From NCBI GenBank assembly GCA_029263455.1, contig JAJCXM010000038.1, positions 62,001-126,000 of the forward strand: a stretch of DNA of 64,000 nucleotides, written 5' to 3'. Source of the stretch: Holophagae bacterium. Lineage in GTDB: Bacteria; Acidobacteriota; Holophagae; Acanthopleuribacterales; Acanthopleuribacteraceae. Made by a program: the position numbers and the translations under genes. Below the pieces are notes generated by a model. It made no database searches. It was not told where the DNA came from and worked only from the letters and a program-made list of their open reading frames with translations. Of this stretch, positions 19,055-28,533 are shown in pieces; the stretch's first letter is position 1, and every line of letters starts with the position of its first letter.

Positions 19055-20113
19055 ATGGCAGCACGGCGTGAATTCTTAAAACAATCAATCGTCGCGAGTC
19101 TAGCGGTTGCGTCAGCAACACAGCTTCGCGGACAGGATTCGGCGATGAAAAAGGAACAAATCCAGAAACCTAAACGCCTCAGTAAGGGACAAACGATTGC
19201 GGTGATAGCGCCTGCAAGCAACGCTTGGGAAAACGACGACGTTAACTACGCCCTTGAAATCGTGCAGTCTCTGGGCTTTAAGACAAAACCTGGTAAATAT
19301 CTGTTCCATCGAGATGGCTATTTAGCGGGTACCGATCATCATCGCGCAGAGGATGTACAATCCATGTTCGAAGACGACTCGGTTGATGCCATTATGTGTT
19401 TACGCGGGGGTTATGGAACATTGCGCATGCTTCGTTTACTTAACTTTGAGCGCATCCAACGGAATCCCAAAATGATTGTCGGCTATAGCGATATAACAGC
19501 CCTATTGAATGCCATCACGTCGAAGTCGAATTTGGTTACTTTTCATGGACCTGTTGCGAGGCAGGAGTATTCCGAATACACACTGGCCGAGTTTAAACGT
19601 GTGACGATGACGGAAGGCGACGTGAGCTTGCCGATTGGCGTCGCTCCACCATTTGAGTCGGGCGAAGGAATGGTAGAGCGAACAAACAGACTCATCCGCA
19701 TCGCGCCCGGACAGGCCGAAGGACGCTTGATCGGTGGTAATCTGTCTTTGATGACCAAATTGGTAGGGTCACCGTTTGAACCTGACTACCGTGGAAAGAT
19801 CTTATTCTTAGAAGAAGTTGATGAACGTCCGTATCGGATTGACGGCATGCTGACGCATTTGAGTATTGCGGGCAGATTAAATCAGTTGGCGGGCATCGCG
19901 TTTGGTAAGTGTACAGACTGCGGGGCCGAATCACCGCCGTCCTTGTCGTTGGAACGCGTACTTGAGGACCGCTTGGGCCAGCTTGGAATACCTGTTCTGC
20001 GAGGCCTAATGATCGGTCATATCAAGGATCAGACGACCGTTCCCATTGGCATCAATGCGCGCTTAGATGTGGATGCGGGCACCCTAACCTTGTTGGAAAA
20101 GCCCGTGCTTTAG
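19055..20113 (+). CDS. secreted LD-carboxypeptidase (peptidase family S66)
   Basis: LD-carboxypeptidases cut the D-Ala from murein tetrapeptides. The S66 motifs are present: LRGGYGTLRML, the nucleophile elbow VGYSDITALL, LEEVDERPYRIDGML with the catalytic Glu, and GHIKDQTTVPIG with the catalytic His. Unlike cytoplasmic LdcA, the protein begins with a twin-arginine type signal (ARREFLK, then a small-residue hydrophobic stretch to about residue 30), so export, probably by Tat, is inferred. I prefer the ATG at 19055 over a TTG at 19043 that touches the AGGAG. It is the first gene of a tight four-gene cluster ending at 24376. Confidence 0.88.
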   Translation: MAARREFLKQSIVASLAVASATQLRGQDSAMKKEQIQKPKRLSKGQTIAVIAPASNAWENDDVNYALEIVQSLGFKTKPGKYLFHRDGYLAGTDHHRAEDVQSMFEDDSVDAIMCLRGGYGTLRMLRLLNFERIQRNPKMIVGYSDITALLNAITSKSNLVTFHGPVARQEYSEYTLAEFKRVTMTEGDVSLPIGVAPPFESGEGMVERTNRLIRIAPGQAEGRLIGGNLSLMTKLVGSPFEPDYRGKILFLEEVDERPYRIDGMLTHLSIAGRLNQLAGIAFGKCTDCGAESPPSLSLERVLEDRLGQLGIPVLRGLMIGHIKDQTTVPIGINARLDVDAGTLTLLEKPVL

Positions 20114-20115
20114 CC

Positions 20116-22914
20116 ATGAGCCGTGGACCGATGGTTAGCCTGGCAAGGCGTGAACGTAATGCCTTGAGGTCGATTTTTGGTAATGACTTTACCGACGACA
20201 TAATCTTTCGCACGGCACGTTCCATCGATGCCAGTTGTTATCGACTCATCCCGCAAGCCGTTGTTAGGCCGCGCCATCCCGGTCACATCATTGAGCTCCT
20301 GAAACATCCTGATCTAACACGTTTGCCACTCACTTTTCGAGGAGCAGGCACCTCATTAAGCGGTCAAGCTATTGGCGAAGGCGTGCTTGTGGAAGTGGGT
20401 TTTGGAACCTTCCGAGACTTCAATGTCTTGCGGCAAGGAGCGGAAATAGCAAGTGGACCCGGGGTGATCGGAGGCCATCTAAATATGGCCCTGTCGCGTT
20501 ATCAGCGGCGCATCGGGCCTGACCCGGCATCCATCGGTAGCGCCATGCTAGGAGGAATTCTCGCCAACAATGCCAGCGGCATGTGCTGCGGGATACAAGA
20601 CAATAGCTACCGCACGATGAAATCATTAGTGTTTATTCTCGCCGATGGCCTTCGTTTAGATTCAGGCGATCCTTTTTCTGAGCAAGTTTTGCGTGAAGCT
20701 AGGCCGGATCTATTCGATGGCCTACTTGAAATGCGCCAGGACATAATGGCAAAGCCACATCTATGCGACAGGATTAAGCAGAAATTTTCGATTAAGAACA
20801 CGTCGGGATATGCCATGAATGCATTTCTCGATTTCGATCAACCTGTCGATATCGCCGCCCATCTCATGATCGGCTCAGAAGGTACGCTGGGTTTTATTGA
20901 ACGTGCCGTTATGCGCACCGTCGAGGATCCGCCATTTAAGTCCACGTCGTTACTTGCGCTGGAACACATTGAAATTGCAGCTGAACTGGCGGCCAAGCTG
21001 GGGAACATGGGCGCATCCGCGGTTGAACTGCTTGACGCCACCTCGCTTGAGGCAGCACGCAGAATAGGGACGCTTCCCATTTCTTTTGGTGAAATTCATG
21101 AGAATGGCGCGGCTCTGTTGATCGAATTCCAATGCCAAGACACAACGCAGTTGCAGACATTCGAGTCGGCGTTAGTGGATATAACTAAGGATCTTGTTTT
21201 TGTGATTCCACCGACATCGGAACCGGCATTGCGTCGCCAGATTTGGCGCATGCGAAAGAGTCTCTATCCGGCGGTGGGCGGCCAGCGCCCTGTCGGCAAT
21301 ACCATGCTCATTGAGGATTTATGCGTTAAGCCGGAAGAAATGCCCGACCTCATTCAATGTTTACGTCCCTTGTTCTCTGCTTATGGCCTGACTGACTATG
21401 TCATTTTTGGTCATGCAAAAGACGGAAATCTCCATTTCATTACGCACGCAAATCTGAATGAAGAAGCTGGAGTACAGAGTTACGCCGACTTCATGGAACG
21501 AGTGGTGGAATTGGTTGTAAGTCGATTTGACGGTTCACTCAAGGCGGAACATGGAACCGGAAGAAATATGGCGCCATTCCTTGAACGGGAATGGCATAGC
21601 GAGATTTATTCGATGATGAGGCGGGTGAAAACCCTGTTTGACCCGGAATCACGGCTCAATCCGGATGTCATGATCAACAGCGACCCTCTGGGACATTTGA
21701 AACACCTCAAAAAAATTAAGGCCGTATCTGAAGAGATAGACGCTTGCATGGACTGCGGCTTTTGTGAATCGGTATGTCCAAGCCGCGACTTCACTGTGAC
21801 ACCGCGTCAACGGATTGCATTAGTGCGCCATGGTGGTCTGACAAACAGTGACAAGTTCAATTTTGCCGTTGATCAAAGCTGCGCTGCCGATGGGCAGTGT
21901 GCAAGGGCTTGCCCGATCTCGATCGATACCGGGTCGATGGTCAAAGAGTTGCGCCAAGAAAAGCACGGACGTTTTTCACAGAGACTAGCCTTATGGATGG
22001 CTAATCATATTGGCCTTTTGTCGAGCTTTGCTCGCAAGGGTCTGGGTTTAGCCAATGGCTTGGGCAGGCTAACGGCTGGTCGTTGGGTATTGGAGAAGGC
22101 CAGCCGATTGACGCCCTATCGATTGACGGCTAACCAGAGATTACCCTTGCCGGCCCGCCCTGTTCTTGCTACTCAGCCGACACAGTCAAACAAAAAGCCG
22201 CTTATCTATTTCCCCACTTGTGTGCATGCCATGCTTGGCGACTTATCTGGTGAACCCGCAAAAATGTCGGTTCCTGAAGCCGTATGCGACGTACTTCGAA
22301 CCCTTGATTATCAACCCATGATTCCGCCAGATGTCGCAAAACTCTGCTGTGGCACACCGTTTTTTTCCAAGGGATTTTCTGTAGCAGGTGATGTGGCCCT
22401 AGATCAGGTACGGGAGAGACTGCGTGAGGTAACATTAAACGGCGAAATCCCAATTGTGGTCGATGTTGCGCCTTGTACCCAAACATTGAAAGAGAAATTG
22501 GGAGAGCCGTTTCAAGTACTTGATTTAGTTGAGGTATTGGCTCGTCACCGAGAGCGGCTACCCAAGTGGCGCGAATCCGGCATTGTTCTGCACCCTACAT
22601 GCTCAATGCAGGCAATAAAAACCGATAAACTGCTGCGAACGTTATTTGAAGATATGGGCGCAGACGTTCAGGTACCTATCCACACAGGCTGCTGTGGTTT
22701 TGCGGGGGATAGAGGACTGCTCGTGCCGGAACTCACAGCCCACGCGACCTATAGTCAAACCGAGGAAGTGAAAAATATGCTGTCCAAAAACCCGAAATTG
22801 CTATGTGTGTCATCATGTAAAACATGCGAATGGGCGATGAGTCAAACATCTGGTTTAGTTTACCAATCGTACATTCATAGTATACAAAGGCATTTGAACG
22901 GAGTAACAGTTTGA
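20116..22914 (+). CDS. FAD/Fe-S 2-hydroxyacid dehydrogenase (D-lactate/glycolate type)
   Basis: The 932-residue protein fuses three parts: an FAD-binding type 4 domain (LTFRGAGTSLSGQA near residue 75; GPDPASIGSAMLGGILANNASG near 135), a FAD-oxidase C-terminal domain (FGHAKDGNLHF and EHGTGRN), and an iron-sulfur half with CMDCGFCESVCPS near 545 and CAADGQCARACPI near 590, followed by two cysteine-rich CCG domains (CCGTPFFSKG, GCCGFAGD). This is the layout of GlcD-GlpC fusions that oxidise D-lactate, D-2-hydroxyglutarate or glycolate and pass electrons to the quinone pool. The exact substrate is not shown by the sequence. It starts two bases after the LD-carboxypeptidase stop. Confidence 0.88.
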   Translation: MSRGPMVSLARRERNALRSIFGNDFTDDIIFRTARSIDASCYRLIPQAVVRPRHPGHIIELLKHPDLTRLPLTFRGAGTSLSGQAIGEGVLVEVGFGTFRDFNVLRQGAEIASGPGVIGGHLNMALSRYQRRIGPDPASIGSAMLGGILANNASGMCCGIQDNSYRTMKSLVFILADGLRLDSGDPFSEQVLREARPDLFDGLLEMRQDIMAKPHLCDRIKQKFSIKNTSGYAMNAFLDFDQPVDIAAHLMIGSEGTLGFIERAVMRTVEDPPFKSTSLLALEHIEIAAELAAKLGNMGASAVELLDATSLEAARRIGTLPISFGEIHENGAALLIEFQCQDTTQLQTFESALVDITKDLVFVIPPTSEPALRRQIWRMRKSLYPAVGGQRPVGNTMLIEDLCVKPEEMPDLIQCLRPLFSAYGLTDYVIFGHAKDGNLHFITHANLNEEAGVQSYADFMERVVELVVSRFDGSLKAEHGTGRNMAPFLEREWHSEIYSMMRRVKTLFDPESRLNPDVMINSDPLGHLKHLKKIKAVSEEIDACMDCGFCESVCPSRDFTVTPRQRIALVRHGGLTNSDKFNFAVDQSCAADGQCARACPISIDTGSMVKELRQEKHGRFSQRLALWMANHIGLLSSFARKGLGLANGLGRLTAGRWVLEKASRLTPYRLTANQRLPLPARPVLATQPTQSNKKPLIYFPTCVHAMLGDLSGEPAKMSVPEAVCDVLRTLDYQPMIPPDVAKLCCGTPFFSKGFSVAGDVALDQVRERLREVTLNGEIPIVVDVAPCTQTLKEKLGEPFQVLDLVEVLARHRERLPKWRESGIVLHPTCSMQAIKTDKLLRTLFEDMGADVQVPIHTGCCGFAGDRGLLVPELTAHATYSQTEEVKNMLSKNPKLLCVSSCKTCEWAMSQTSGLVYQSYIHSIQRHLNGVTV

Positions 22915-23750
22915 TCCTGGCCATTTTTGCCCTGTTTTGTGTTTCGGAAATTGTCGTATTCCCAAGTCAACAGGATATATACCTTGAAGCAATTGACGTG
23001 GACGCGAACGACCGCTTGATCTTTTATTCGCCCCATGAGAACGAGGCGGTCGTCAACGATTACGTAAAGAGTCATATTGAAGCGTCGCCAGCCCGCTACT
23101 TTGTCTTACGACAAGCAGGAAACCGGCATATTCACTTAGTTATTCAAGATCAGGTGTTCGAAGTGGACCCTAATCGTATTTTCACGATTTGTGGTGCGGA
23201 AGGTTCGGTCCGTGACTTGAATGACGCAGCCGATATTGACCAGGATTTAATGGCTTCCGCCGTTGATCGGGCCGTAGAACTAGGGCAATTTATTCTCAAT
23301 CAATTCGGTCCAGTAAGTTCAGAAACGGTCTGGATTGCGCTACATAACAACACAGACGGCTACGAAGATGACGGCAGAGAAGGGGAAGGAACGGTTTCCA
23401 TCGATAGGTATCAAATGCGATTGGATTTTGGAGCCAGTTTTCTGATTTCGGTTTTCAAAAGCCACGCGGACGAGGACGACTTATTCTGGACGACAAAGAC
23501 CGAGGACCACGATTGGTTGGGGTGGCATGGTTATAACAGCGTTCTTCAAAATCCTGATGTAGCCGTGATCGAAGATGAGGACGATGGCTCTTTGTCCGTG
23601 TTTGCGGAAATGCGTAAGGTCAGATATCTGAATATTGAGGCCGAACGATTTAATCCCGAATCAGGAAAAGGAGTCGACCACACCTTTACTCAAATGCACA
23701 TGTTGCAAGCCATGATAGAGATGTTGGGAGAGCAAGAATGGTGGCATTAG
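22911..23750 (+). CDS. putative exported zinc peptidase/amidase-like protein
   Basis: No family is recognised with certainty. The 279-residue protein starts at a TTG overlapping the previous stop (TTGA) and has a short hydrophobic N-terminus (residues 1-18) that could be a signal peptide. It contains SPHENE (His42, Glu45, a HxxE pair), EVDPNRIFT near 85-92, ALHNNTDG with His145, and YLNIEAER with Glu243/Glu245. HxxE plus a distant His and a late Glu is the order used by M14-type zinc carboxypeptidases and aspartoacylase relatives, so a zinc-dependent hydrolase is a reasonable inference. Its place behind an LD-carboxypeptidase would suit a cell-wall peptide substrate. Confidence 0.5.
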   Translation: MILAIFALFCVSEIVVFPSQQDIYLEAIDVDANDRLIFYSPHENEAVVNDYVKSHIEASPARYFVLRQAGNRHIHLVIQDQVFEVDPNRIFTICGAEGSVRDLNDAADIDQDLMASAVDRAVELGQFILNQFGPVSSETVWIALHNNTDGYEDDGREGEGTVSIDRYQMRLDFGASFLISVFKSHADEDDLFWTTKTEDHDWLGWHGYNSVLQNPDVAVIEDEDDGSLSVFAEMRKVRYLNIEAERFNPESGKGVDHTFTQMHMLQAMIEMLGEQEWWH

Positions 23751-24376
23751 AAATAGTTGCCTCTGAAGCTCGGGCAATTTACGCCGTTGGTCGCAATTAC
23801 GCGGCCCATGCGGCCGAGCTGGGAAACGATATCCCAACTCAACCCCTATGGTTCATGAAGAGTGCAGCATCACTGTGTTTTGGTGATCGTGTTAGCTTTC
23901 CCAAGCAATTAGGGCCCATCCATTTTGAATTGGAATGGATGCTGAGGGTTGGGGCTGATCTCGAATGTGGAAACTCAGTTGCAGACACAGCTTGTTTTTC
24001 CGAAATGGGTTTGGCCATCGATTTTACGGCCAGGAAGCTGCAAACGCAGCTTAAAGAGGAACGTCATCCTTGGGACCGCGCAAAAAGTTTCTCAAATGCC
24101 TGTTGGTTGGGATGCATGATTCCGTCAACCGACTTGGCCGCTGGCTTTCGATTTATGCTCCATCAAAATGGCGAGCTGCGCCAAAAAGGGGCCAGTGAGT
24201 TAATGCTGTATACGCCAATGGAACTCGTAAATGACTTATTGAAGTTTATCAGCTTACGGAAAGGTGACCTGATTCTAACGGGAACGCCTGAAGGTGTTGC
24301 TGAAGTCTGTTCAGGCGATGTGTTGCGCGTGAGTTCACCTACTTTGGGCTTGATAAGAGAACTCCAAATTACATAA
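23738..24376 (+). CDS. fumarylacetoacetate hydrolase family protein
   Basis: A short (212 residues) single-domain member of the FAH superfamily. Visible hallmarks are VGRNYAAHAAELGN, the metal-binding E-x-E in FELEWML, AIDFTARKLQ, HPWDRAKSFSNACWLG and LILTGTPEGVAEV. Such enzymes hydrolyse or decarboxylate acylpyruvate-type compounds; E. coli YcgM and human FAHD1 are examples. The ATG overlaps the preceding gene by 13 bases and is preceded by GGGAG. At the 3' end its stop overlaps by eight bases the end of the convergent antiporter gene. Confidence 0.85.
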   Translation: MVALEIVASEARAIYAVGRNYAAHAAELGNDIPTQPLWFMKSAASLCFGDRVSFPKQLGPIHFELEWMLRVGADLECGNSVADTACFSEMGLAIDFTARKLQTQLKEERHPWDRAKSFSNACWLGCMIPSTDLAAGFRFMLHQNGELRQKGASELMLYTPMELVNDLLKFISLRKGDLILTGTPEGVAEVCSGDVLRVSSPTLGLIRELQIT

Positions 24377-25745
24377 ATAACCCGAATACGGCGTAGAGCA
24401 GTATCGCAACGACACCTCCGGTCAATGCGTACGGGAGCTGGGTCTTGACGTGCTCGAGGTGGTCGCAACCGCTGGCAAGCGAAGCAATAATGGTAGTGTC
24501 GGAGATGGGCGAACAGTGGTCACCGAATACGCCGCCGCCCAAAACAGCGGCCAACGTAAATGAAGGGTTGAGACCCATGCTGTATGCCAACGGCAGTCCT
24601 ACGGGAATGAGAATGGCAAAGGTGCCCCATGATGTGCCGGTGGTAAATGATATGACTGCTGCAGCGATAAACAAGAGCGGGGCGACGAGGAAGGCTGGCA
24701 AAAAGTCACCCACGATATTGGATACAAATTGACCTGTTTGAAGCTCTTTGCAGGCAGCGCCGATGGCAAATGACAGCAGCATAATCATGACTACCGGTAA
24801 CAGTGCCGCCATCCCCTTATAACTGAGGGGTACCATTTCTGGGTATGTGAAGCGTTTGTGGATCCTAAGCAGGATGATGGTCGAAACGGTAGATAAGGTG
24901 ACGGCCCATAGGACCGATCGAGAGCCAGATCCCGACATGATGCGCGAGATGATTTCGTTACCGGGCCCTTCGCCGGTGTAATACATAAAGGCAACCATGC
25001 CTAGAACCAGGATGGCTAATGGGATAATCATGAATCTCGATTTACTTGGTTCTTCAATCGCTTCGGTGCCAACAATGTTCAATGTTTCTTCGGACTGTTT
25101 CATAGGCCCAAACACTCGTGTGGTTGTGGCGGTAAAAGCCACCATCGCAAGCGCCAACAGCGGATAAAAATTCCACATAATGGATTGCGCCATGACCGAG
25201 ATTGGGCTGGCGCTAACTTCGGGTTCGATGAGACCCAGGATATAAGCGCCCCAGCCGTTCAAAAGGACCAACACGCTAATCGGTGCACAGGTTGAATCAA
25301 CCAAAAAAGCCAATCGGGCACGACTCATCTTGAAGCGATCAAATAGCGGTTGAGAAACCACGCCCGCTGCCAAGCAACTCATCGACGTTTCCACGAATAT
25401 GAGCATGCCGATGATGGACGTTAACCAACTGACCTGACGCTTTGATTGGGTCCAGCCTGATCTGGATAGCCGCTCAACAAAGGCACTTACGCCTCCACTG
25501 GCGCGAATTAGCTCCAAAAGAGCGCCAACCATTAACCCGAAGAGCAACACGCGGGTATTGCCCATATCTTGGAAAACATCAACGCAGCGTTCAGCAGTTT
25601 CAATGAATGCAATTAATGGGTGCCCATTTGCCAAAATCAATTCGGCAGAAAAGATGCCGACAGCTAAAGCGAGTATCACTTCCTTACGCCAAATCGCAAT
25701 CGCTATGGCAATGAAAGGGGGCAGAATCGACATCCATGTATTCAT
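24369..25745 (-). CDS. NhaC-type Na+/H+ antiporter family transporter
   Basis: This 458-residue membrane protein has about eleven hydrophobic segments. The segment GGGVFGDHCSPISDTTIIASLASGCDHLEHV is the conserved NhaC family block (here cut into GDHCSPISDTTI and the CDHLEHV that follows), and FIAAAVISFTTGTSWGTFAILIPV precedes it. The family exchanges Na+ for H+ or for organic anions such as malate and lactate; the specific substrate is unknown. It stands alone on the minus strand, facing the DUF819 gene divergently. Confidence 0.88.
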   Translation of the reverse strand: MNTWMSILPPFIAIAIAIWRKEVILALAVGIFSAELILANGHPLIAFIETAERCVDVFQDMGNTRVLLFGLMVGALLELIRASGGVSAFVERLSRSGWTQSKRQVSWLTSIIGMLIFVETSMSCLAAGVVSQPLFDRFKMSRARLAFLVDSTCAPISVLVLLNGWGAYILGLIEPEVSASPISVMAQSIMWNFYPLLALAMVAFTATTTRVFGPMKQSEETLNIVGTEAIEEPSKSRFMIIPLAILVLGMVAFMYYTGEGPGNEIISRIMSGSGSRSVLWAVTLSTVSTIILLRIHKRFTYPEMVPLSYKGMAALLPVVMIMLLSFAIGAACKELQTGQFVSNIVGDFLPAFLVAPLLFIAAAVISFTTGTSWGTFAILIPVGLPLAYSMGLNPSFTLAAVLGGGVFGDHCSPISDTTIIASLASGCDHLEHVKTQLPYALTGGVVAILLYAVFGLFM

Positions 25746-25851
25746 AAAAATCCCATCCGTTTCGTTTAGGGATTATAGCGACTCTTTTGCTCTATGTTCG
25801 AGGCATTCTCAATGATCTTTTTCAAAAAGCTTGTCATTGAACCGCTGTGAT

Positions 25852-25880
25852 TTAGACAGGCATGTGGAGAAAGGTATAAT
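25852..25880 (+). promoter_or_regulatory. sigma70-type promoter of the DUF819 gene
   Basis: A perfect TATAAT (25875-25880) has TTAGAC as its -35 element, 17 bases upstream. The expected start of transcription near 25887 leaves a leader of about 28 bases before the ATG at 25915. Confidence 0.65.
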
Positions 25881-25914
25881 AGCGCTCTATTTACAAACCG
25901 GAGTCCTAACCCAC

Positions 25915-27168
25915 ATGAACCACGAACCTTTGATTACCAACGATGCCATTGTGCTCGGAATTCTGACTTGCCTGCTTTCACTCGTTTTCATCACATCCAA
26001 TAGCGAAAAACCCATATTTAAGAAATTCTACAAATATGTTCCCTCACTGTTGTTGTGTTATTTCTTGCCATCGATTTTCACCTCGTTAGGGGTTTACTCG
26101 GGCGAGGTCTCCAAGTTGTACTTTGTGTCCTCACGTTATTTGTTACCGGCCTGTCTGGTGCTCTTGACGTTGTCGATCGATTTGCCCGGGATCGTGCGTT
26201 TAGGGCCCAAAGCATTGATCATGTTCTTTACCGGAACGGTTGGCATTATTATTGGCGGTCCGTTAGCGATCTTAGTGGTTTCAATGTTTAGTCCAGAAAC
26301 AGTTGGTGGCGCGGGTCCCGACGCCGTTTGGCGTGGCATGACAACGATTGCTGGTAGTTGGATAGGCGGGGGTGCCAATCAAACTGCCATGAAAGAAGTT
26401 TTTGAGGTGGGTGACCAAGTATTTTCGGCCATGATTGCCGTGGATGTCATCGTGGCCAACGTATGGATGGCTGTGTTGCTCTATATGGCGGGAATAGCCA
26501 AGGAAATTGATGCTAAAACGGGCGCTGATGCTTCGGCTATTGATGATCTCAGACGAAAAGTTGAAGAGTTCCAGGCTAAGAACGCCCGCATCCCAACCCT
26601 CAATGATCTTATGAAAATAACAGCAGTTGGTTTTGGGGTGACTGGACTGGCCCATGCGATTGCAGGTGGCTTGGCTCCCTGGATTGCCAAAATTGCGCCT
26701 GGCTTAGCTCGATTTGGTGTTACCTCGACGTTCTTTTGGATTGTAGTGGTGGCGACAACAGTTGGCATCGGCTTGTCGTTCACTAAGGTAAGACAACTTG
26801 AGGGTGCTGGTGCCTCTAAAGTTGGCTCCGCATTCTTGTATATATTAGTTGCGTCAATTGGCATGAAGATGGATATAAAGGCGGTCGCTGAAACGCCAGG
26901 CTTATTTTTGGTAGGTCTCATTTGGATCAGCATTCATGCGGCGTTGTTGTTGGGTGTGGGCAAATTCATAAAGGCCCCGGTCTTCTTTTTGGCGGTCGGT
27001 AGTCAAGCCAATGTGGGTGGTGCAGCCTCAGCACCTATTGTCGCTTCAGCCTTTCATCCATCACTAGCCCCGGTGGGTGTGCTGCTAGCCGTGTTGGGAT
27101 ATGCCGTCGGAACCTACGGAGCGTTGATTTGTGGTGCTTTGATGCAAATTGCTGCTCCCGTGACATGA
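25915..27168 (+). CDS. DUF819 family membrane transporter
   Basis: The protein has about 417 residues and ten or so membrane segments. DUF819 features include RYLLPACLVLLTLSIDLPGI, the glycine-rich TIAGSWIGGGANQTAMKE (given here as GSWIGGGANQTAMKE), and the C-terminal VGSQANVGGAASAPIVASAF. The family (YjcL-like) is related to secondary transporters, but substrates are not known. I start at the ATG at 25915, which has GGAG eleven bases upstream; the longer frame would begin before the promoter. The stop overlaps the methyltransferase start (ATGA). Confidence 0.82.
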   Translation: MNHEPLITNDAIVLGILTCLLSLVFITSNSEKPIFKKFYKYVPSLLLCYFLPSIFTSLGVYSGEVSKLYFVSSRYLLPACLVLLTLSIDLPGIVRLGPKALIMFFTGTVGIIIGGPLAILVVSMFSPETVGGAGPDAVWRGMTTIAGSWIGGGANQTAMKEVFEVGDQVFSAMIAVDVIVANVWMAVLLYMAGIAKEIDAKTGADASAIDDLRRKVEEFQAKNARIPTLNDLMKITAVGFGVTGLAHAIAGGLAPWIAKIAPGLARFGVTSTFFWIVVVATTVGIGLSFTKVRQLEGAGASKVGSAFLYILVASIGMKMDIKAVAETPGLFLVGLIWISIHAALLLGVGKFIKAPVFFLAVGSQANVGGAASAPIVASAFHPSLAPVGVLLAVLGYAVGTYGALICGALMQIAAPVT

Positions 27169-27914
27169 CGGCTTTCAAAGATCACTTTTCTGGCCATGCG
27201 CAGGCCTATCTAGCCTATCGGCCTAGTTACCCAGATCAATTGTTTAGCTGGCTGGCTGAAATTGCGCCTGATCGGGAGCTGGCCATTGATGTAGGTTGCG
27301 GAAACGGCCAAGCGTCGCTGTCGCTGGCTCGTCATTTTGGAGCGGTCGTTGCCTTTGATCCTAGCGCTCAGCAGATCGAACATGTACCCGTGGTTGAGAA
27401 TGTTCGCTTTCAAGTCGGGCCGGCAGAATCCCTCGCCGGAGTCGCAGATCAAACAGCATCTCTCGTCATTGCAGCGCAGGCCGCACATTGGTTCGATTTA
27501 CCACGATTCTTTGTTGAGGCGCGAAGGGTGTTGAAACCGGGGGGCGTCATCGTCATTTGGTGTTATCAAAGGCTGGACGTCAATCAGGTTTGTGATGTTG
27601 AAATTGACCATTTCTATAGACACACATTGGACAATTTTTGGCCAGCTGAACGTGTAATGGTCGACCAAGGCTACAGTGAGATATCTTTTCCGTTTGAAGA
27701 AATTCAGGTGCCAGAGTTTTCAATGGAAGTGAATTGGACGTTGGATGCCGCCATGGATTATTTGCGAACTTGGTCGGCTGTAAGACGGTATATAGAAAAG
27801 CAAGGACGAGATCCAGTGCCGGATCTTAGGGCAAAATTGGCCCCTCTATGGCCAGGCGCCACGGCCAAAGTGAGATTCCCATTATTCATTCGGAGCGGAA
27901 AGAAATCGTCATGA
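27165..27914 (+). CDS. class I SAM-dependent methyltransferase
   Basis: The 249-residue protein opens with FSGHAQAYLAYRPSYP, typical for the family that includes yeast trans-aconitate methyltransferase and CRG1-like enzymes. SAM-binding motif I reads AIDVGCGNGQAS, motif II ends VVAFDPS, and the AAQAAHWFDLPRFFVEARRVLKPGG block matches motifs IV-V (quoted here only by its key residues HWFD and RVLKPGG). The acceptor is unknown. Its start overlaps the DUF819 stop, so the pair is cotranscribed; the functional link is unclear. Confidence 0.85.
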   Translation: MTAFKDHFSGHAQAYLAYRPSYPDQLFSWLAEIAPDRELAIDVGCGNGQASLSLARHFGAVVAFDPSAQQIEHVPVVENVRFQVGPAESLAGVADQTASLVIAAQAAHWFDLPRFFVEARRVLKPGGVIVIWCYQRLDVNQVCDVEIDHFYRHTLDNFWPAERVMVDQGYSEISFPFEEIQVPEFSMEVNWTLDAAMDYLRTWSAVRRYIEKQGRDPVPDLRAKLAPLWPGATAKVRFPLFIRSGKKSS

Positions 27915-27938
27915 CGGTCCATTTAGGCGAACGAGGAG

Positions 27939-27959
27939 AACTTACTAGCTAGGTAAGTT
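27939..27959. terminator. candidate bidirectional terminator hairpin
   Basis: AACTTAC and GTAAGTT form a perfect seven-base stem around a seven-base loop, between the stop codons of two convergent genes. The following T-tract is short, so a strong intrinsic terminator is not certain. Confidence 0.4.
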
Positions 27960-28425
27960 TGCCTTGAGCCTTGCGATCACGTTTCATGTCCTTGAACAAT
28001 TTCTTTAGGTCCTTGTGGATCAAGCGATCGTCCCCAAAGAGAGCCTTGCCTTTGATTACAGCTCTAAGTCCAAGTACCCCAATCAGCGTTCCAACTGGAA
28101 ATCCAATTAACATGACAGAGCAGATCACCATGCCAACGATTCTGCCCCACAAGGGACGTTTGTACATGACATATACACCTACAGTCTGGTAGACAAAAAG
28201 GGCAGCAAAAAGCGCCATCCCGCCTTTATCGGAGCTGTCGACTTCTGAAATGATAGCCGCTGCCGCAAAGCCAAAAATAATAGCTCCAAGGGCAAAGAGC
28301 GCGCCAATCGATCGCAGCGTACGTGAATAGTTCCACAGTTCTTTGACGTCGGTAAAATCCAAACCTGGACTCGCTGTTATTTGTTCGGTGTGGTCCGGTG
28401 TTTGATAGATTTGATTACTGTCCAT
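27949..28425 (-). CDS. small membrane protein of unknown function
   Basis: I do not recognise this gene. The 158-residue product has a polar N-terminus of about 35 residues and then four hydrophobic segments (about residues 39-60, 68-86, 93-111 and 112-126), ending in a strongly basic tail (KDLKKLFKDMKRDRK). GGAG lies eight bases before the ATG, which supports a real gene. The 3' end faces the methyltransferase gene. Confidence 0.6.
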   Translation of the reverse strand: MDSNQIYQTPDHTEQITASPGLDFTDVKELWNYSRTLRSIGALFALGAIIFGFAAAAIISEVDSSDKGGMALFAALFVYQTVGVYVMYKRPLWGRIVGMVICSVMLIGFPVGTLIGVLGLRAVIKGKALFGDDRLIHKDLKKLFKDMKRDRKAQGKLT

Positions 28426-28533
28426 TGATTGTCTCCCCCCATCAAAATAGGCAAATTCTCACATTAGGAGAGCTAACGCAATACCGAAAATAATTCTATT
28501 GGTCACTTATTAACAAAAAACGATGCTAGCAAT

